Below are positions 8,165 through 8,695 of a DNA stretch of 8,695 nt, piece after piece; within the stretch, counting starts at the first letter, position 1, and every line of letters begins with the position of its first letter. Made by a program: the position numbers and the translations under genes. The stretch lies in NCBI GenBank assembly GCA_025966255.1, contig JAOPVG010000054.1, positions 1-8,695 of the forward strand. The letters are read 5' to 3'. The notes below the pieces were generated by a model. The model was not told where the DNA came from, made no database searches, and was given only the letters and a program-made list of their open reading frames with translations. Source of the DNA: Jatrophihabitans sp. (GTDB taxonomy: Bacteria; Actinomycetota; Actinomycetes; Mycobacteriales; Jatrophihabitantaceae).

Positions 8165-8695
8165 AGCAGCCCGGAAGCTGCGCGCCGAGGTACCGCTCGA
8201 CCTGGTCGATCGCGACGCGCTCCTGCTTCATGGTGTCGCGCTCGCGGATCGTGACGGCGTTGTCGTCAAGCGTGTCGAAGTCGACGGTGATGCAGTACGG
8301 CGTGCCGATCTCGTCCTGCCGGCGGTACCGGCGCCCGATCGCCTGCGCGTCGTCGAAGTCGATGTTCCAGTGCTTGCGCAGGGCGGCGGCGAGGTCACGC
8401 GCCTTGGGCGAAAGATCAGTGTTTCGCGACAGCGGCAGCACCGCGGCCTTCACCGGCGCGAGCCGCTTGTCCAACTTCAGGACGGTGCGCTTCTCCATGA
8501 CACCCTTGGCATTGGGCGCTTCGTCTTCGCTGTAGGCGTCGAGCATGAACGCCAGCACGGCGCGGGTCAGGCCGGCGGCCGGCTCGATGACGTACGGCGT
8601 CCACCGCTCGTTCTTCTCCTGATCGAAGTACGTCAGGTCGGTACCCGAATGCTTCGAGTGGGTCTTCAGGTCGAAGTCGGTGCGGTTCGCAATGC
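8163..8695 (-). CDS. glyS: Glycyl-tRNA synthetase, C-terminal part (5' end outside window)
   Basis: 176 residues plus the TGA stop are visible; the class II alpha2 GlyRS of actinobacteria is about 460 residues, so well over half, including motifs 1 and 2, lies beyond the right edge. The enzyme charges tRNA-Gly with glycine. Visible marks: the GlyRS-specific run IANRTDFDL, then SGTDLTYFD, the class II motif 3 [21 protein letters not shown] with its arginine, and a C-terminal anticodon-binding domain including [44 protein letters not shown] and [14 protein letters not shown]. The frame is open to the edge with no disruption. It is the upstream partner of dusB, 9 bp away on the same strand. Confidence 0.96.
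   Translation of the reverse strand, partial: IANRTDFDLKTHSKHSGTDLTYFDQEKNERWTPYVIEPAAGLTRAVLAFMLDAYSEDEAPNAKGVMEKRTVLKLDKRLAPVKAAVLPLSRNTDLSPKARDLAAALRKHWNIDFDDAQAIGRRYRRQDEIGTPYCITVDFDTLDDNAVTIRERDTMKQERVAIDQVERYLGAQLPGC

Overview
The window is high-GC DNA (roughly two-thirds G+C by eye) with strong G/C preference at third codon positions. It also has GTG starts, class II GlyRS of the single-chain type, a DesA3-type membrane acyl-CoA desaturase paired with its own flavin/iron-sulfur reductase, and a full-length pyruvate phosphate dikinase. Together these point to an actinobacterium, most likely a member of the Mycobacteriales (Gordonia/Rhodococcus/Mycobacterium-like). The genus is an inference and is not proven by the sequence. 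Protein-coding density is high. The longest non-coding stretch is the 173-bp divergent region at 4104-4276, and no stretch over 300 bases lacks a gene.

Layout, left to right. (1) 1-392, minus: the 5' part of a YbjN-domain protein running off the left edge, apparently translated from a leaderless GTG start. (2) 501-1352, plus: a beta-hydroxyacid-dehydrogenase-family NADP-type oxidoreductase, divergent from the YbjN gene. (3) 1425-4103, minus: ppdK, convergent with the dehydrogenase, with GC-rich inverted repeats between them. (4) 4104-4276: a divergent control region with a consensus TTGACA and a 26-bp gapped palindrome. (5) 4277-5374 and 5387-6541, plus: a two-gene operon for a ferredoxin-reductase-like electron donor and an acyl-CoA Delta9-type desaturase. 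(6) 6628-6972, plus: a small, extremely acidic, probably disordered protein of unknown function. (7) 6978-8153, minus: dusB-type tRNA-dihydrouridine synthase, whose 3' end lies 5 bp from that of the acidic gene. (8) 8163-8695, minus: the C-terminal part of glycyl-tRNA synthetase, upstream of and probably co-transcribed with dusB.

How the genes work together: the reductase passes electrons from NAD(P)H through FAD and a 2Fe-2S centre to the di-iron desaturase, which puts a double bond into a fatty acyl-CoA at the membrane. The pair resembles M. tuberculosis Rv3230c/DesA3. PPDK, transcribed away from the same control region, interconverts pyruvate and PEP. The glyS-dusB pair is a translation/tRNA unit. 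The most interesting non-coding signal is the palindrome at 4208-4225, which fits (from memory) the pattern of FabR/DesT-type TetR operators that control unsaturated fatty acid synthesis in proteobacteria. It sits exactly over the promoter of the desaturase operon. I see no mobile elements, CRISPR arrays, tRNA genes or clearly novel multi-gene system. The least explained coding feature is the acidic protein at 6628-6972.
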